Positions 49,381 to 60,161 of a stretch of 64,000 bases of DNA are shown piece after piece; position 1 is the first letter of the stretch; each line of letters begins with the position of its first letter. The notes under the pieces are model-generated. The model did not search any database and had not been told where the DNA came from. It worked only from the letters and a program-made list of their open reading frames with translations. The stretch covers positions 1 to 64,000 of the forward strand of contig JAEULK010000043.1 of NCBI GenBank assembly GCA_016793775.1, read 5' to 3'. Position numbers and translations under genes: made by a program. The DNA comes from Sphingopyxis sp. (GTDB lineage Bacteria > Pseudomonadota > Alphaproteobacteria > Sphingomonadales > Sphingomonadaceae).

Positions 49381-49505
49381 ACGCGCGCACCTTTGTCGAT
49401 TTGGGGAGCCGGGCCGCATCGAAACGGCCCGGCTCAACCTGGCGCGCCGGGAGGGATGGCGCTGACAGGATACGCCTATCCCATGATGTTGGTTCCGCAG
49501 AGCGG

Positions 49506-50597
49506 CTAAGCCGTCGCCTTCTTCCGGCCCTGCGGTCCTGCGTTGCGCTCGGCCTCGCGTTCGAGCGCGACCTTGATCATCGCGACGATCGGGTCGGCGA
49601 GGAACAGCCCCATGATGCCGAGCAGCGCGCCGAACAATATCTGCGCGCCGAGGACGAGGGCGGGGGCAAGATCGACCGTCTGCTTGGCGACCATCGGCAC
49701 GATCAGATAACCGTCGACCGTCTGGACGATGAAATAGATGGCGATGGCAGCCAGTCCGGTGTCCGTGCCCGCCGAGAAGCCGACGAGGACGAGCAGCACC
49801 CCCGACACGATCGCGCCGATATTGGGGATGAAGGCGAGCAGGCCGGTGAGCAGCCCCATCAGCGCCGCCATCGGGATGCCGACGACAAGGCAGGCGAGCC
49901 AGGTGCCGATCCCCTCGACCACCATGCCCAGCAGTCGCCCCGCCATCAGGCGGCGCAGCGTGAAGCCCATGCGCGCGGTGGTGATGTAGAAATTCTCGCG
50001 CGCCTTCATCGGCAGCATCCAGGCGACGCCGCGTTCGTAGAGCCGCGGTTCGATCGCGAGGAATACGCCGAGGACGAGCACCATGATCGCGCTGGTGAGC
50101 GCGCCCAGTACCGTGCCGACCGCCGCGGTCACGCGCCCGAAGGTGCCCGCGAGATTGTCGGTGATCGTCTTGGTATCGATCTGGAGGTCGCCCATGCCGT
50201 GGCTGCTCGCCCAGGCGGCGATGCGCTGGACCTGGCCCATCACGACTTTCTGCAAGGTCGCGGCCTGGTCGGCGATTTGCGAGCCCGCGAACGTCACGGT
50301 CCAGATCAGGAAGGCGACGAGCGACAGGCAGACGATCAGCAATCGCCAGCCGCGCCCGATCGGCAGTATGCGGCCGAGCAGGCGCGTGCCGCCGTCGAGC
50401 ATCGCCGCCATCACGATGCCGGCGAAGATCAGCAGGATCGGCTGGATCAGGATGATGCAGACGCCGATCAGCAGCGCGAGGCCGAGCCAGACCCCCGCCT
50501 TCAGCAGTTCCTCGCGCACCAGGTCGCTGCGGATTTCGGTCGGACCGGGCGCTTCGGCGCTGGCCCTGGCTTTCGCCTTTGCGTCGGTTTCCGCCAT
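49506..50597 (-). CDS. AI-2E family transporter
   Basis: This 363-residue inner-membrane protein has about eight hydrophobic helices and the family fingerprint near the C-terminus (GLLAFIPNIGAIVSGVLLVL, VQTVDGYLIVPMVAKQTVDL). The family was named for autoinducer-2 export, but members also act in sodium/proton antiport. The substrate here is unknown. The ATG at 50597 has GGGGAG upstream. Confidence 0.92.
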   Translation of the reverse strand: MAETDAKAKARASAEAPGPTEIRSDLVREELLKAGVWLGLALLIGVCIILIQPILLIFAGIVMAAMLDGGTRLLGRILPIGRGWRLLIVCLSLVAFLIWTVTFAGSQIADQAATLQKVVMGQVQRIAAWASSHGMGDLQIDTKTITDNLAGTFGRVTAAVGTVLGALTSAIMVLVLGVFLAIEPRLYERGVAWMLPMKARENFYITTARMGFTLRRLMAGRLLGMVVEGIGTWLACLVVGIPMAALMGLLTGLLAFIPNIGAIVSGVLLVLVGFSAGTDTGLAAIAIYFIVQTVDGYLIVPMVAKQTVDLAPALVLGAQILFGALLGIMGLFLADPIVAMIKVALEREAERNAGPQGRKKATA

Positions 50598-50614
50598 GCC
50601 CGTCACTCCCCGTT

Positions 50615-51469
50615 CTACGAACCGCTATGCGTAGGCGTCAGATCGGTTCCCGCCCGGCCCGACCTGAGCGCCCGAATCCAGCTCAGCGGATTATACCATT
50701 GGGCGGTGCCGTCGGTCGAAAAGGTGATGATCTCGGCGCGGCCCGCGATCGCGTCGAAGGGCACCGCGCCGCCGAGACCGAGCCGGCTGACCGGCACGCG
50801 GCTGTCGGCGCTGCCGTCGCGGTTGTCGCCCATCAGGAAGATTTCGCCCGCCTTGACCAGCTTGGGGCCATATTCATCGACGTCGGGGCGTTCGCCCATG
50901 TCGATCGTGTCGAAGGTCGCGCCGCCGGGCAGCGTTTCGCGCACGATCGGCACTTCGAGCACCGGGCGGCCCTGCACATCCCTGGTCGCGTAGATGTCGA
51001 GCGCGCTGCCGCCGGTTTCGCTGTGCGACGGGGTGTTCGCATCGATGGGGATGATCAGCGAGGGCTGGATTTCGCGCTTCACCGGCTTGCCGTTGATGAT
51101 CAGCACGCCGCCGCGCATCGCGATGGTGTCGCCCGGCAGGCCGATCACGCGCTTGATATAGTCGGTGCGGTCGCCGGGATGTTCAAGCACGACGATGTCG
51201 CCGCGTTCGGGCAGCTTGCCGAAAATCCGGCCCGCGAATTTGGGCGCGAGGTGAAAGCTGATCGAGGCATAGGACCAGCCATAGGGATATTTGCTGACGA
51301 TCAGCCGGTCGCCGCTGAGCAGCCCCGGCATCATCGAATCCGACGGAATATAAAAGGGTTTGGCGATGAAACTGTGGATGCCGAGCACGAGCAGCAGGAT
51401 CACCACGATATCGCGGATGAACTTGCCCCAGCTTTCCTCGCCCTTCGCCTTGCTCTTGTCCTTGGCCAT
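50615..51469 (-). CDS. lepB: Signal peptidase I
   Basis: LepB removes Sec signal peptides at the periplasmic face. The 284-residue protein has an N-terminal membrane helix, the catalytic Ser in PSDSMMPGLLSGDR and the catalytic Lys in YIKRVIGLPGDTI, with the family box MGDNRDGSADSR near the end. It lies in the order pyrE-pdxJ-membrane protein-acpS-lepB, a normal alphaproteobacterial operon. Confidence 0.97.
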   Translation of the reverse strand: MAKDKSKAKGEESWGKFIRDIVVILLLVLGIHSFIAKPFYIPSDSMMPGLLSGDRLIVSKYPYGWSYASISFHLAPKFAGRIFGKLPERGDIVVLEHPGDRTDYIKRVIGLPGDTIAMRGGVLIINGKPVKREIQPSLIIPIDANTPSHSETGGSALDIYATRDVQGRPVLEVPIVRETLPGGATFDTIDMGERPDVDEYGPKLVKAGEIFLMGDNRDGSADSRVPVSRLGLGGAVPFDAIAGRAEIITFSTDGTAQWYNPLSWIRALRSGRAGTDLTPTHSGS

Positions 51470-51480
51470 GTCGGTCCTGC

Positions 51481-51882
51481 TTAATCCTTCAATGCTTCGA
51501 TGATGACGAACGCCTGCGCCCAGGGATGGTCGTCGGTCAGGGTCAGATGGATATGCGCGGTGTATCCCGACGGGATCATCGCCGCGAGCCGTTCCGCCGC
51601 GCCGCCGGTCAGCGCCAGCGTCGGCGCGCCCGAGGGCGCGTTGACGACGCCGATGTCCTTCATGAACACCCCGCGCTTGAAGCCGGTGCCCACAGCCTTG
51701 GAGAAAGCCTCCTTCGCGGCGAAACGCTTGGCGTAGGTGCCGGCGCGGGTGAAGGGGCGGCGCGCCGCCTTGGCACGCTCGACCTTGGTGAAGACGCGAT
51801 TTTCGAAACGCTCGCCAAAGCGGTCGAGCGAATTCTGGATGCGCTCGATATTGCAGAGGTCGGAGCCGAGGCCGATGATCAT
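51481..51882 (-). CDS. acpS: Holo-acyl-carrier-protein synthase
   Basis: AcpS transfers phosphopantetheine from CoA to acyl carrier protein. The 133-residue protein has [20 protein letters not shown] with the Mg-binding Asp, and [18 protein letters not shown] with the second metal site. The ATG at 51882 overlaps the preceding gene's stop by 4 bp. Confidence 0.96.
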   Translation of the reverse strand: MIIGLGSDLCNIERIQNSLDRFGERFENRVFTKVERAKAARRPFTRAGTYAKRFAAKEAFSKAVGTGFKRGVFMKDIGVVNAPSGAPTLALTGGAAERLAAMIPSGYTAHIHLTLTDDHPWAQAFVIIEALKD

Positions 51883-52112
51883 GCGCCGCCTTTTCCGGTT
51901 TCGCGCCGCGTCGCGTAGCGCCAGCCTGCCCAGACGGCGAGTTGCGCGGCGAGCGTTGCGCCGATGGCGATCAGCAGGATCGGCGGAATATCCGCCTGGC
52001 GGCCGTTCGCCAGATCCCATCCGAGCTTGGCGAGCAGCAGCAGGATCAGCAGCACCGCGCCGACCTTCAGTAGGCCGGAGACGAGCAGGAGAGGGTGTCC
52101 GCGCGCTTTCAC
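51879..52112 (-). CDS. Small membrane protein in the pdxJ-acpS operon
   Basis: This 77-residue protein has two hydrophobic helices ([18 protein letters not shown] and [20 protein letters not shown]) and a basic C-terminus. I do not recognise the family. It overlaps both pdxJ and acpS by 4 bp, so it is translationally coupled in the operon. Confidence 0.8.
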   Translation of the reverse strand: MKARGHPLLLVSGLLKVGAVLLILLLLAKLGWDLANGRQADIPPILLIAIGATLAAQLAVWAGWRYATRRETGKGGA

Positions 52113-52840
52113 CCGCGTGCCTCGTCCATCAGGTCGCGCATCCGGCGTACCGCATCTTCGAGTCCGGTGAAGATCGCCTCGCCGATCAGATAATGGCCGA
52201 TGTTGAGTTCGGCGAGCTGCGGGATCGCGGCGATGGGAATGACATTGTCATAGGTGAGGCCGTGGCCGGCGTGCGGCTCGATGCCGTTCTTCCACGCGAG
52301 CGCGGCGGCGTCGGCGATGCGGCGCAGTTCGGCGGCGCGCTCCTCGCCCTCGACATGCGCATAGCGGCCGGTGTGGAATTCGACCACCGGCGCGCGCAGC
52401 CGCATCGCGGCCTCGATCTGGCGCGGGTCGGGTTCGATGAACAGGCTGACGCGGATGCCGGCGTCGGACAATCGCGCGACGATCGGGGCGAGGTGATTAT
52501 GCTGACCCGCGGCGTCGAGCCCGCCCTCGGTCGTGCGCTCCTCGCGCTTTTCGGGGACGATGCACGCGGCATGCGGATTGTGGCGCAGCGCGATCGCCAG
52601 CATTTCCTCGGTCGCCGCCATTTCGAGATTGAGCGGCAGGTCGGTCGCCGCCTGGATCCTGGCGAGGTCGTCGTCGCGGATATGGCGCCGGTCTTCGCGC
52701 AGATGCGCGGTGATACCGTCGCCGCCGACCGCCGCGACGATCTCCGCCGCGCGCACCGGGTCGGGATGCTCACCGCCGCGTGCGTTGCGGATCGTCGCGA
52801 CATGGTCGATATTGACCCCCAGGCGTAGGCGCGGGCTCAA
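52109..52840 (-). CDS. pdxJ: Pyridoxine 5'-phosphate synthase
   Basis: PdxJ closes the ring of pyridoxine phosphate from aminoacetone phosphate and deoxyxylulose phosphate. The 243-residue TIM barrel has [31 protein letters not shown] and [11 protein letters not shown]. The C-terminal [11 protein letters not shown] and [14 protein letters not shown] loops are typical. It overlaps pyrE by 4 bp. Confidence 0.98.
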   Translation of the reverse strand: MSPRLRLGVNIDHVATIRNARGGEHPDPVRAAEIVAAVGGDGITAHLREDRRHIRDDDLARIQAATDLPLNLEMAATEEMLAIALRHNPHAACIVPEKREERTTEGGLDAAGQHNHLAPIVARLSDAGIRVSLFIEPDPRQIEAAMRLRAPVVEFHTGRYAHVEGEERAAELRRIADAAALAWKNGIEPHAGHGLTYDNVIPIAAIPQLAELNIGHYLIGEAIFTGLEDAVRRMRDLMDEARG

Positions 52841-53421
52841 TTGGCGCGGCTTCCGGGCTTGATCGCCTTGGTGGCCGCGAGTTCGCGGGGCAGCTCGTCG
52901 TCGGCATAGGTGGGGAAGTTGATCGCGACGAGGGGATAGAAGGGGACGCCGAGATCGATGTCGCTTCCGGCCGAGCGGTCGACCAGCGCGGCCTCGGCTA
53001 CCACGTCGCCGCCGGCGGCGCGCACCGCGTCCATCGCTTCGCGCGACGACAGGCCGGTGGTCACGACATCCTCGACCATCAGCACCTTCGCGCCCTCGGC
53101 GATGGTGAAGCCGCGGCGCAGTTCGAAGGTGCCGGTCGGGCGCTCGACGAAGATCGCGGGCTTGCCGAGCGCGCGGCCCATCTCATGCCCGATGATGACG
53201 CCGCCCATCGCGGGCGAGACGACGATGTCGATCGCCTGTTTCAGCTCGCGCGGCAGCTTGGCGGCGAGGGCGATGGCAAGGCGCCCGGCGCGTTCGGTGT
53301 CCATCAACACCCGCGCGCATTGCAGATAATATTCGCTGTGCCGCCCCGAAGAGAGCAGGAAATGCCCTTGCAGCAGCGCGTCGGCGGCGCGGAATTCGGC
53401 CAGGATTTCGTCGTCGGTCAT
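52837..53421 (-). CDS. pyrE: Orotate phosphoribosyltransferase
   Basis: PyrE adds ribose phosphate to orotate in pyrimidine synthesis. The 194-residue protein has [18 protein letters not shown], the PRPP-binding loop [20 protein letters not shown], and [19 protein letters not shown]. It is the first gene of the minus-strand run pyrE-pdxJ-(membrane protein)-acpS-lepB. Confidence 0.97.
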   Translation of the reverse strand: MTDDEILAEFRAADALLQGHFLLSSGRHSEYYLQCARVLMDTERAGRLAIALAAKLPRELKQAIDIVVSPAMGGVIIGHEMGRALGKPAIFVERPTGTFELRRGFTIAEGAKVLMVEDVVTTGLSSREAMDAVRAAGGDVVAEAALVDRSAGSDIDLGVPFYPLVAINFPTYADDELPRELAATKAIKPGSRAN

Positions 53422-53650
53422 GGGAGAATGGGTCTTTTTTCAGGGGCGCCGCCCATGGCGGGCGACAGGGTGGAAGCGGGCGATTTTTTCGCACCGCAAA
53501 ATAGTGTTAGAGATGCTTGAGGCAAGCGGCAAGCGGGTCTATAGCGCCCGCAAGATTCAGCCCGCCGAACGGCGGCCGCGACCCATGTCCGGCCGTTTTT
53601 CCGTGGGTTGGGTGGTAAAAGAACAACAGGCAACGGGCGGCACTATCCTT

Positions 53651-54763
53651 ATGAAGAGCTTGAAAACCCTTGTAATCGCGGCGGTTTTGTCGCTTGGCGC
53701 GGTGGGCACCGGGCAGGCGGCGGCTCCGGCCACGGCGCCCGCGGCCACCACGGCGGCGACTCCGGCTCCGGCGGCTGCCGATGCGGCGGCCCCGGCGGCG
53801 GTCACGACCGCCGCTCCGGCGACGGGCGAGGCGGCCAAGGCGTCGGCGCCCGAGGGCGATGCGACCTATGTGCCGATGAAGCCGACCCCCGGCGTCGGTC
53901 AGCCGATCGATGCGGGCATCGACTTCCAGCCGCAGGTGACCCCGATCGGCGAACAGGCGCAATGGTTCAACCATATGATCCTGCTCCCGGTGATCACGGT
54001 CATCACGCTCTTCGTGCTCGGGCTGCTGCTCTGGGTCATCGTGCGCTACCGTGCCAAGGCGAACCCGGTGCCGTCGAAGACCACCCACAACACCTTCATC
54101 GAGATCATCTGGACCGCGATTCCCGTGCTGATCCTCGCGGTGATCGCGGTTCCCTCGATCCGCCTGCTCGCGGCGCAATATGAGCCGCCGAAGAAGGAAG
54201 CGCTGACGATCAAGGTCACCGGCTATCAATGGTATTGGGGCTATGCCTATCCCGACCAGGGCATCGGCGAATATGTCTCGAAGATCCTGCCCGAAGACAA
54301 GGCAAAGGCCGCGGGCGAACCTTATCATCTCGCCGTCGACAACCGCATGGTCGTTCCCGTCGGTCGTCAGGTGAAGCTGATCATCACCGGCGCCGACGTG
54401 ATCCACAGCTTCGCGGTCCCGGCCTTCTGGACCAAGATGGACGCGGTCCCCGGCCGCGCCAATGAAACGACCTTCACCCCGACCAAGGTCGGCGTCTTTT
54501 ACGGTCAATGTTCGGAACTGTGCGGCGTCGACCACGGCTATATGCCGATCGCGGTCGAAGTGCTGCCGGTCGACAAATGGGAAGCCTGGGTCCGCTCGAA
54601 GGGCGGCGACCCGGCGCCCAAGCCCGCGGCGCCCGCCGCTGCGGCGCCCGCGCCCACCGCTCCCGTCGCGGCGCCCGCCGCCCCGGCTGCGGCGCCCGCC
54701 GCCGCTTCGACCGAGACTGCACCGGCAGCGGCGCCCGCCGCCGCCCCGGCCGCCAAGAAATAA
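53651..54763 (+). CDS. ctaC: Cytochrome c oxidase subunit II
   Basis: The 370-residue subunit carries the CuA electron-entry site of the aa3 oxidase. A signal peptide (MKSLKTLVIAAVLSLGAVGT) is followed by an Ala/Pro/Thr-rich linker, two membrane helices (MILLPVITVITLFVLGLLLW and IIWTAIPVLILAVIAVPSI), the aromatic YQWYWGYAYP box, and the CuA ligands in GQCSELCGVDHGYMPI. The C-terminal 35 residues are again Ala/Pro-rich, longer than in most homologues. The ATG at 53651 starts the operon ctaC-ctaD-ctaB. Confidence 0.96.
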   Translation: MKSLKTLVIAAVLSLGAVGTGQAAAPATAPAATTAATPAPAAADAAAPAAVTTAAPATGEAAKASAPEGDATYVPMKPTPGVGQPIDAGIDFQPQVTPIGEQAQWFNHMILLPVITVITLFVLGLLLWVIVRYRAKANPVPSKTTHNTFIEIIWTAIPVLILAVIAVPSIRLLAAQYEPPKKEALTIKVTGYQWYWGYAYPDQGIGEYVSKILPEDKAKAAGEPYHLAVDNRMVVPVGRQVKLIITGADVIHSFAVPAFWTKMDAVPGRANETTFTPTKVGVFYGQCSELCGVDHGYMPIAVEVLPVDKWEAWVRSKGGDPAPKPAAPAAAAPAPTAPVAAPAAPAAAPAAASTETAPAAAPAAAPAAKK

Positions 54764-56452
<1,689 letters not shown>

Positions 56453-56511
56453 TCGGTATCGCCCCCTGCTGACATCCGGCAGGGGGCCTTGCCCGTCCGT
56501 CCGGAGTTAGC

Positions 56512-57423
56512 ATGGCGCAGAGCCTGACCCATGGCGACCTGGCCCTTCCGGCCGACTGGCGCGACCTGTTCGCGCTGACCAAGCCGCGCGTCATGTCGCT
56601 GGTCGTGTTCACCGCGCTGTGCGGGCTGCTCGCGGCGCCGGGCACGGTGCATCCGGTGCTCGCCTTCTCGTCGATTCTTGCGATCGCACTGGGGGCGGGG
56701 GCGTCGGGCGCGCTCAACCAATGGTATGAGGCGGGGCTGGACGCCAAGATGAAGCGCACCGCCGGGCGGCCGCTGCCCGCCGGGCGGCTGGACCCGCAGA
56801 CCGCGCTGCAATTCGGTGTCGGGCTCGCCGCCTTCTCGATCTTCCTGATGTATTTCGCATCGAACTGGCAGGCGGCGCTGCTGCTGCTCGTCTCGATCCT
56901 CTTCTATGTCTTCGTCTATACGATATGGCTGAAGCCGCGGACGCCGCAGAATATCGTCATCGGCGGCGCTGCGGGCGCCTTTCCGCCGCTGATCGGCTGG
57001 CTCGCCGCGACGGGCAGCTTCGCGCCGCTGCCGGTGCTGCTGTTCCTGCTGATCTTTCTGTGGACGCCGCCGCATTTCTGGGCGCTCGCCTTGTTCATGA
57101 AGTCCGATTACGCCGCGGCAGGGATCCCGATGATGCCCGTCGTCGCCGGCGAAAAATCGACGCGGCGCCAGATCCTCTTCTATGCGCTGATCATGGCGGC
57201 GGCGGCGATTGCGCCCTGGCCGCTCGGCTATACCGGCACGCTTTATGGCTGGACCGCCGTGATCCTGTCGGCGCTGTTCGTCCTGCTGTCGGTCCAGGTC
57301 GGTACCCGCACGACGCGCGAGGGCGACGCGATGAAGCCCGAGAAGCGGCTCTTTGCTTTCTCGATCGCCTATCTTTTCATTTTGTTCGGCGCCGTGGTTG
57401 CCGACCATTGGTGGCCGCTATGA
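56512..57423 (+). CDS. ctaB: Protohaem IX farnesyltransferase (haem O synthase)
   Basis: CtaB attaches a farnesyl group to haem B, the first step to haem A. The 303-residue membrane protein has the UbiA-type first aspartate region [20 protein letters not shown] and the second at [13 protein letters not shown], with about eight helices. The stop overlaps the next gene's ATG. Confidence 0.97.
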   Translation: MAQSLTHGDLALPADWRDLFALTKPRVMSLVVFTALCGLLAAPGTVHPVLAFSSILAIALGAGASGALNQWYEAGLDAKMKRTAGRPLPAGRLDPQTALQFGVGLAAFSIFLMYFASNWQAALLLLVSILFYVFVYTIWLKPRTPQNIVIGGAAGAFPPLIGWLAATGSFAPLPVLLFLLIFLWTPPHFWALALFMKSDYAAAGIPMMPVVAGEKSTRRQILFYALIMAAAAIAPWPLGYTGTLYGWTAVILSALFVLLSVQVGTRTTREGDAMKPEKRLFAFSIAYLFILFGAVVADHWWPL

Positions 57424-57575
57424 CCGATCAGACCCCCGAAACGCCCGAACCCTTCGACGAGGCCGAATATCGGCGCCGCCAGCGCAGCCGCGCGAACCTG
57501 ATGGCGGTGCTGCTGATCGGGCTGGCGCTGCTCTTTTTCTTCATCACCATCGCCAAGATGACGATTCTCAAATGA
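57420..57575 (+). CDS. Small CoxF-like membrane protein
   Basis: The 51-residue protein has a charged N-terminus ([15 protein letters not shown]) and one membrane helix ([20 protein letters not shown]). Its size and position between ctaB and ctaG match the small CoxF-type proteins of alphaproteobacterial oxidase clusters. It overlaps both neighbours by 4 bp, so it is made in step with them. The function is probably in oxidase assembly. Confidence 0.85.
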   Translation: MTDQTPETPEPFDEAEYRRRQRSRANLMAVLLIGLALLFFFITIAKMTILK

Positions 57576-58132
57576 TCGCGCGCCTCTCCCCCAATGCCAA
57601 GACCGCCAGCCTTGCGGGCCTGCTCGCGCTGTCGATGGTCGGGCTGGGGTTCGCGGCGGTGCCGCTCTACAATCTCTTCTGCCGCGTCACCGGCTTCGGC
57701 GGCACGACGCAGCGTTACGACCCCGTCGCCGCGGCGGCTGAGCCGCAGGTGCTGAGCCAGACGATATCGGTGCGCTTCGACGCCAATGTCTCGCCCAAGC
57801 TGCCGTGGAAATTCTATCCCGAGCATCCGACCGACACGGTCAGCATCGGCGCGCGCGACATGGCGATCTTCATCGCCGAAAATGCTTCGCCGCACGCGGT
57901 CAGCGGTACCGCGAGCTTCAACGTCACCCCCGACGCCGCGGGCAAATATTTCACCAAGATCCAGTGCTTCTGCTTCACCGAACAACGGTTGGAGGCGGGG
58001 CAGCAGATTCGCATGCCGGTGCTGTTTTTCGTCGATCCCAAGATCATGGAAGACCCCGACGCGCGCGACATCCAGGAAATCACCCTCAGCTACACCTTCC
58101 ACCCTGTAGACGAGGCGAAAAAGGCCAGCTAA
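57572..58132 (+). CDS. ctaG: Cytochrome c oxidase assembly protein CtaG (Cox11)
   Basis: Cox11 delivers copper to the CuB site. The 186-residue protein has one N-terminal membrane helix (ASLAGLLALSMVGLGFAAVP), the LYNLFCRVTGFGGTTQ segment with a Cys, and the conserved copper pair KIQCFCFTEQRLEAG. The periplasmic domain ends in the Ig-like ITLSYTFHPV. Confidence 0.96.
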   Translation: MIARLSPNAKTASLAGLLALSMVGLGFAAVPLYNLFCRVTGFGGTTQRYDPVAAAAEPQVLSQTISVRFDANVSPKLPWKFYPEHPTDTVSIGARDMAIFIAENASPHAVSGTASFNVTPDAAGKYFTKIQCFCFTEQRLEAGQQIRMPVLFFVDPKIMEDPDARDIQEITLSYTFHPVDEAKKAS

Positions 58133-58212
58133 GGCCGCGAGCAAGAGTCTTAACAAGCGGGCGCGCGATGGGGAATCGCGACGCCGGGGCTGCTAAAAAC
58201 GGGAAAAACGCC

Positions 58213-59088
58213 ATGTCCGGTGCCAAACATCATGACTATCACCTCGTAAACCCCAGCGTCTGGCCGCTGATCGGCTCGATCGCCGCGCTGGTGATGTTCT
58301 TCGGTCTCGTAATGTTCATGCACGAGGATTTCTTCGGCTCGGCGGGCAAATGGGTGCTCGGCCTCGGCTTCATGGGGGTGATCGCCACCTTCTTCAGCTG
58401 GTGGTCGGACGTCATCAACGAAGCGCATAGCGGCGACCACACCCCGGTCGTCCAGCTGCATCTGCGCTACGGCATGATCCTGTTCATCGCGTCGGAAGTC
58501 ATGTTCTTCGTCGGCTGGTTCTGGGCGTGGTTCGACTTCTCGCTCTTCCCGGTGCCGATCGAAGTCACCGCCGACGGCGTGACCTCGCTGTTCGGCCAGG
58601 ACGGCGCGACCGCGATCACCATGTGGCCGCCGAAGGGCATCGAAGTCATCGACGCCTTCTCGCTGCCGTTGCTCAACACGCTGATCCTGCTCTGCTCGGG
58701 CACCACGATCACCTGGGCGCACCACGCGCTGATCCACGGCGACCGCGAGGGGCTGAAGAAGGGCCTCTGGGCGACGATCATCCTCGGCGCGATCTTCTCG
58801 TCGATCCAGGCCTATGAATATAGCGCCGCGCCCTTCGCCTTCGGCCAGAGCAATTACAGTTCGGCCTTCTACATGGCGACCGGCTTCCACGGCTTTCACG
58901 TGCTGATCGGCACGATCTTCCTGATCGTCTGCCTCGTTCGCACCTACAAGGGCCACTTCACCCCGCAGCAGCATTTCGGGTTCGAAGCCGCGGCCTGGTA
59001 TTGGCACTTCGTCGACGTGGTGTGGCTGTTCCTCTTCATCATCGTCTATGTCTGGGGCGGCTGGGGCGCACCTGTCGCCGCGCACTGA
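58213..59088 (+). CDS. ctaE: Cytochrome c oxidase subunit III
   Basis: This 291-residue subunit has seven membrane helices. Conserved parts are HDYHLVNPSVWPLIGS at the N-terminus, FIASEVMFFVGWFWAWF, TTITWAHHALIHGDRE, and FGFEAAAWYWHFVDVVWLFL at the end. It stabilises subunit I and helps proton uptake. An upstream ATG at 58168 would add 15 residues; the ATG at 58213 is preferred. Confidence 0.96.
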   Translation: MSGAKHHDYHLVNPSVWPLIGSIAALVMFFGLVMFMHEDFFGSAGKWVLGLGFMGVIATFFSWWSDVINEAHSGDHTPVVQLHLRYGMILFIASEVMFFVGWFWAWFDFSLFPVPIEVTADGVTSLFGQDGATAITMWPPKGIEVIDAFSLPLLNTLILLCSGTTITWAHHALIHGDREGLKKGLWATIILGAIFSSIQAYEYSAAPFAFGQSNYSSAFYMATGFHGFHVLIGTIFLIVCLVRTYKGHFTPQQHFGFEAAAWYWHFVDVVWLFLFIIVYVWGGWGAPVAAH

Positions 59089-59089
59089 G

Positions 59090-59482
59090 TTGCCGGACAG
59101 CGACCAACATCAAAAGGGGCAGCCGCCGTTCTGGCGCGTTGCCCTTTTTGGCCTCTGCCCCGAATGCGGGACGCCGGGGCTTTTCGAGGGGGCGGCCAAT
59201 TTCCGCGAACGATGTCCGTCGTGCGGGTTCGATTCGGGCCGCTACAATGTCGGCGACGGCCCCGCGGCCTTCCTGACCCTGATCATCGGCGCGCTGCTGA
59301 TCGCGCTCGCGTTGACCCTCGATAGCTTGGTCAACCCGCCCTTGTGGGTGCATGTCATCCTCTGGGTGCCGCTGACGGTGGTCGCGGTCATCTATGGCCT
59401 GCGCATCGCGAAGGGCGCGCTGCTGGCGAGCGAACATCAACGACAGGCGGCCGAGGGCCGGGTGGACAAACCGCATGACTGA
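59090..59482 (+). CDS. DUF983 family protein
   Basis: The protein is about 130 residues. A zinc-ribbon-like pair (GLCPECGTPGLF and ERCPSCGFD) is followed by two membrane helices (AAFLTLIIGALLIALALTL and VHVILWVPLTVVAVIYGLRI). DUF983 proteins are regularly found between ctaE and surf1; the role is unknown but presumably in oxidase assembly. The start is a TTG at 59090, overlapping the ctaE stop region. Confidence 0.88.
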   Translation: MPDSDQHQKGQPPFWRVALFGLCPECGTPGLFEGAANFRERCPSCGFDSGRYNVGDGPAAFLTLIIGALLIALALTLDSLVNPPLWVHVILWVPLTVVAVIYGLRIAKGALLASEHQRQAAEGRVDKPHD

Positions 59483-60134
59483 CGAACCCGCAGCGCCCGC
59501 TGCCGCCGCACCGCCGCGCCGCTGGCCGATCATCCCGACGATCGTCGTCCTCGCCGCAGTGGCGACGATGATCGCGCTCGGCGTCTGGCAGTTGCAGCGC
59601 AAGGCGCAGAAGGAAGCGCTGATCGCGCTCTATCAGCGCAACATGGCGATGTCGGCGACGGTCGCTTACCCCGCCCTGCCGCCGGTTCCCGACGCGATGC
59701 TCTATCGCAAGAGCAGCGTCACCTGCCTCGAGCCCGTGCGCTGGGACCAGCGCAGCGGCACCGACCGCAAGGGCGCGCAGGGCATTCGCATGATCGCCGA
59801 CTGTCGCACCGGCGCCGAGGGGCCGGGGGTGCTGATCGACATGGGCACAGCGGAAGATTTCACGCCGCCCAAATGGACCGGCGGCATTGTGCAGGGGACG
59901 ATCGTGCCGGGGCCCGAGCAGCCCACCGTCGTCGAGCGGCTGACCGGCAATGCCATGCCTGCGCGGGCTATGCTGGTCGCCGACGTGCCTGCGCCGGGGC
60001 TGCACCCCAGCGCGGTGTCCTCGGCCGCCGATACGCCGAACAATCACCTGGCTTATGCGGGACAATGGTTCCTGTTCGCGGCGGCGGCGCTGATCATCTA
60101 TATCCTCGCCGTGCGCCGCCGCTTGCGGCCTTGA
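59475..60134 (+). CDS. SURF1 family cytochrome oxidase biogenesis protein
   Basis: SURF1 helps put haem A into subunit I. The 219-residue protein has two membrane helices at its ends (IPTIVVLAAVATMIALGVWQ and QWFLFAAAALIIYILAV) and the family motifs GVWQLQRKAQKEAL and NNHLAYAGQWF. It overlaps the DUF983 gene by 8 bp. Confidence 0.95.
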   Translation: MTDEPAAPAAAAPPRRWPIIPTIVVLAAVATMIALGVWQLQRKAQKEALIALYQRNMAMSATVAYPALPPVPDAMLYRKSSVTCLEPVRWDQRSGTDRKGAQGIRMIADCRTGAEGPGVLIDMGTAEDFTPPKWTGGIVQGTIVPGPEQPTVVERLTGNAMPARAMLVADVPAPGLHPSAVSSAADTPNNHLAYAGQWFLFAAAALIIYILAVRRRLRP

Positions 60135-60161
60135 CCGGACACCGCTAGGCGCTGGGCCGCC

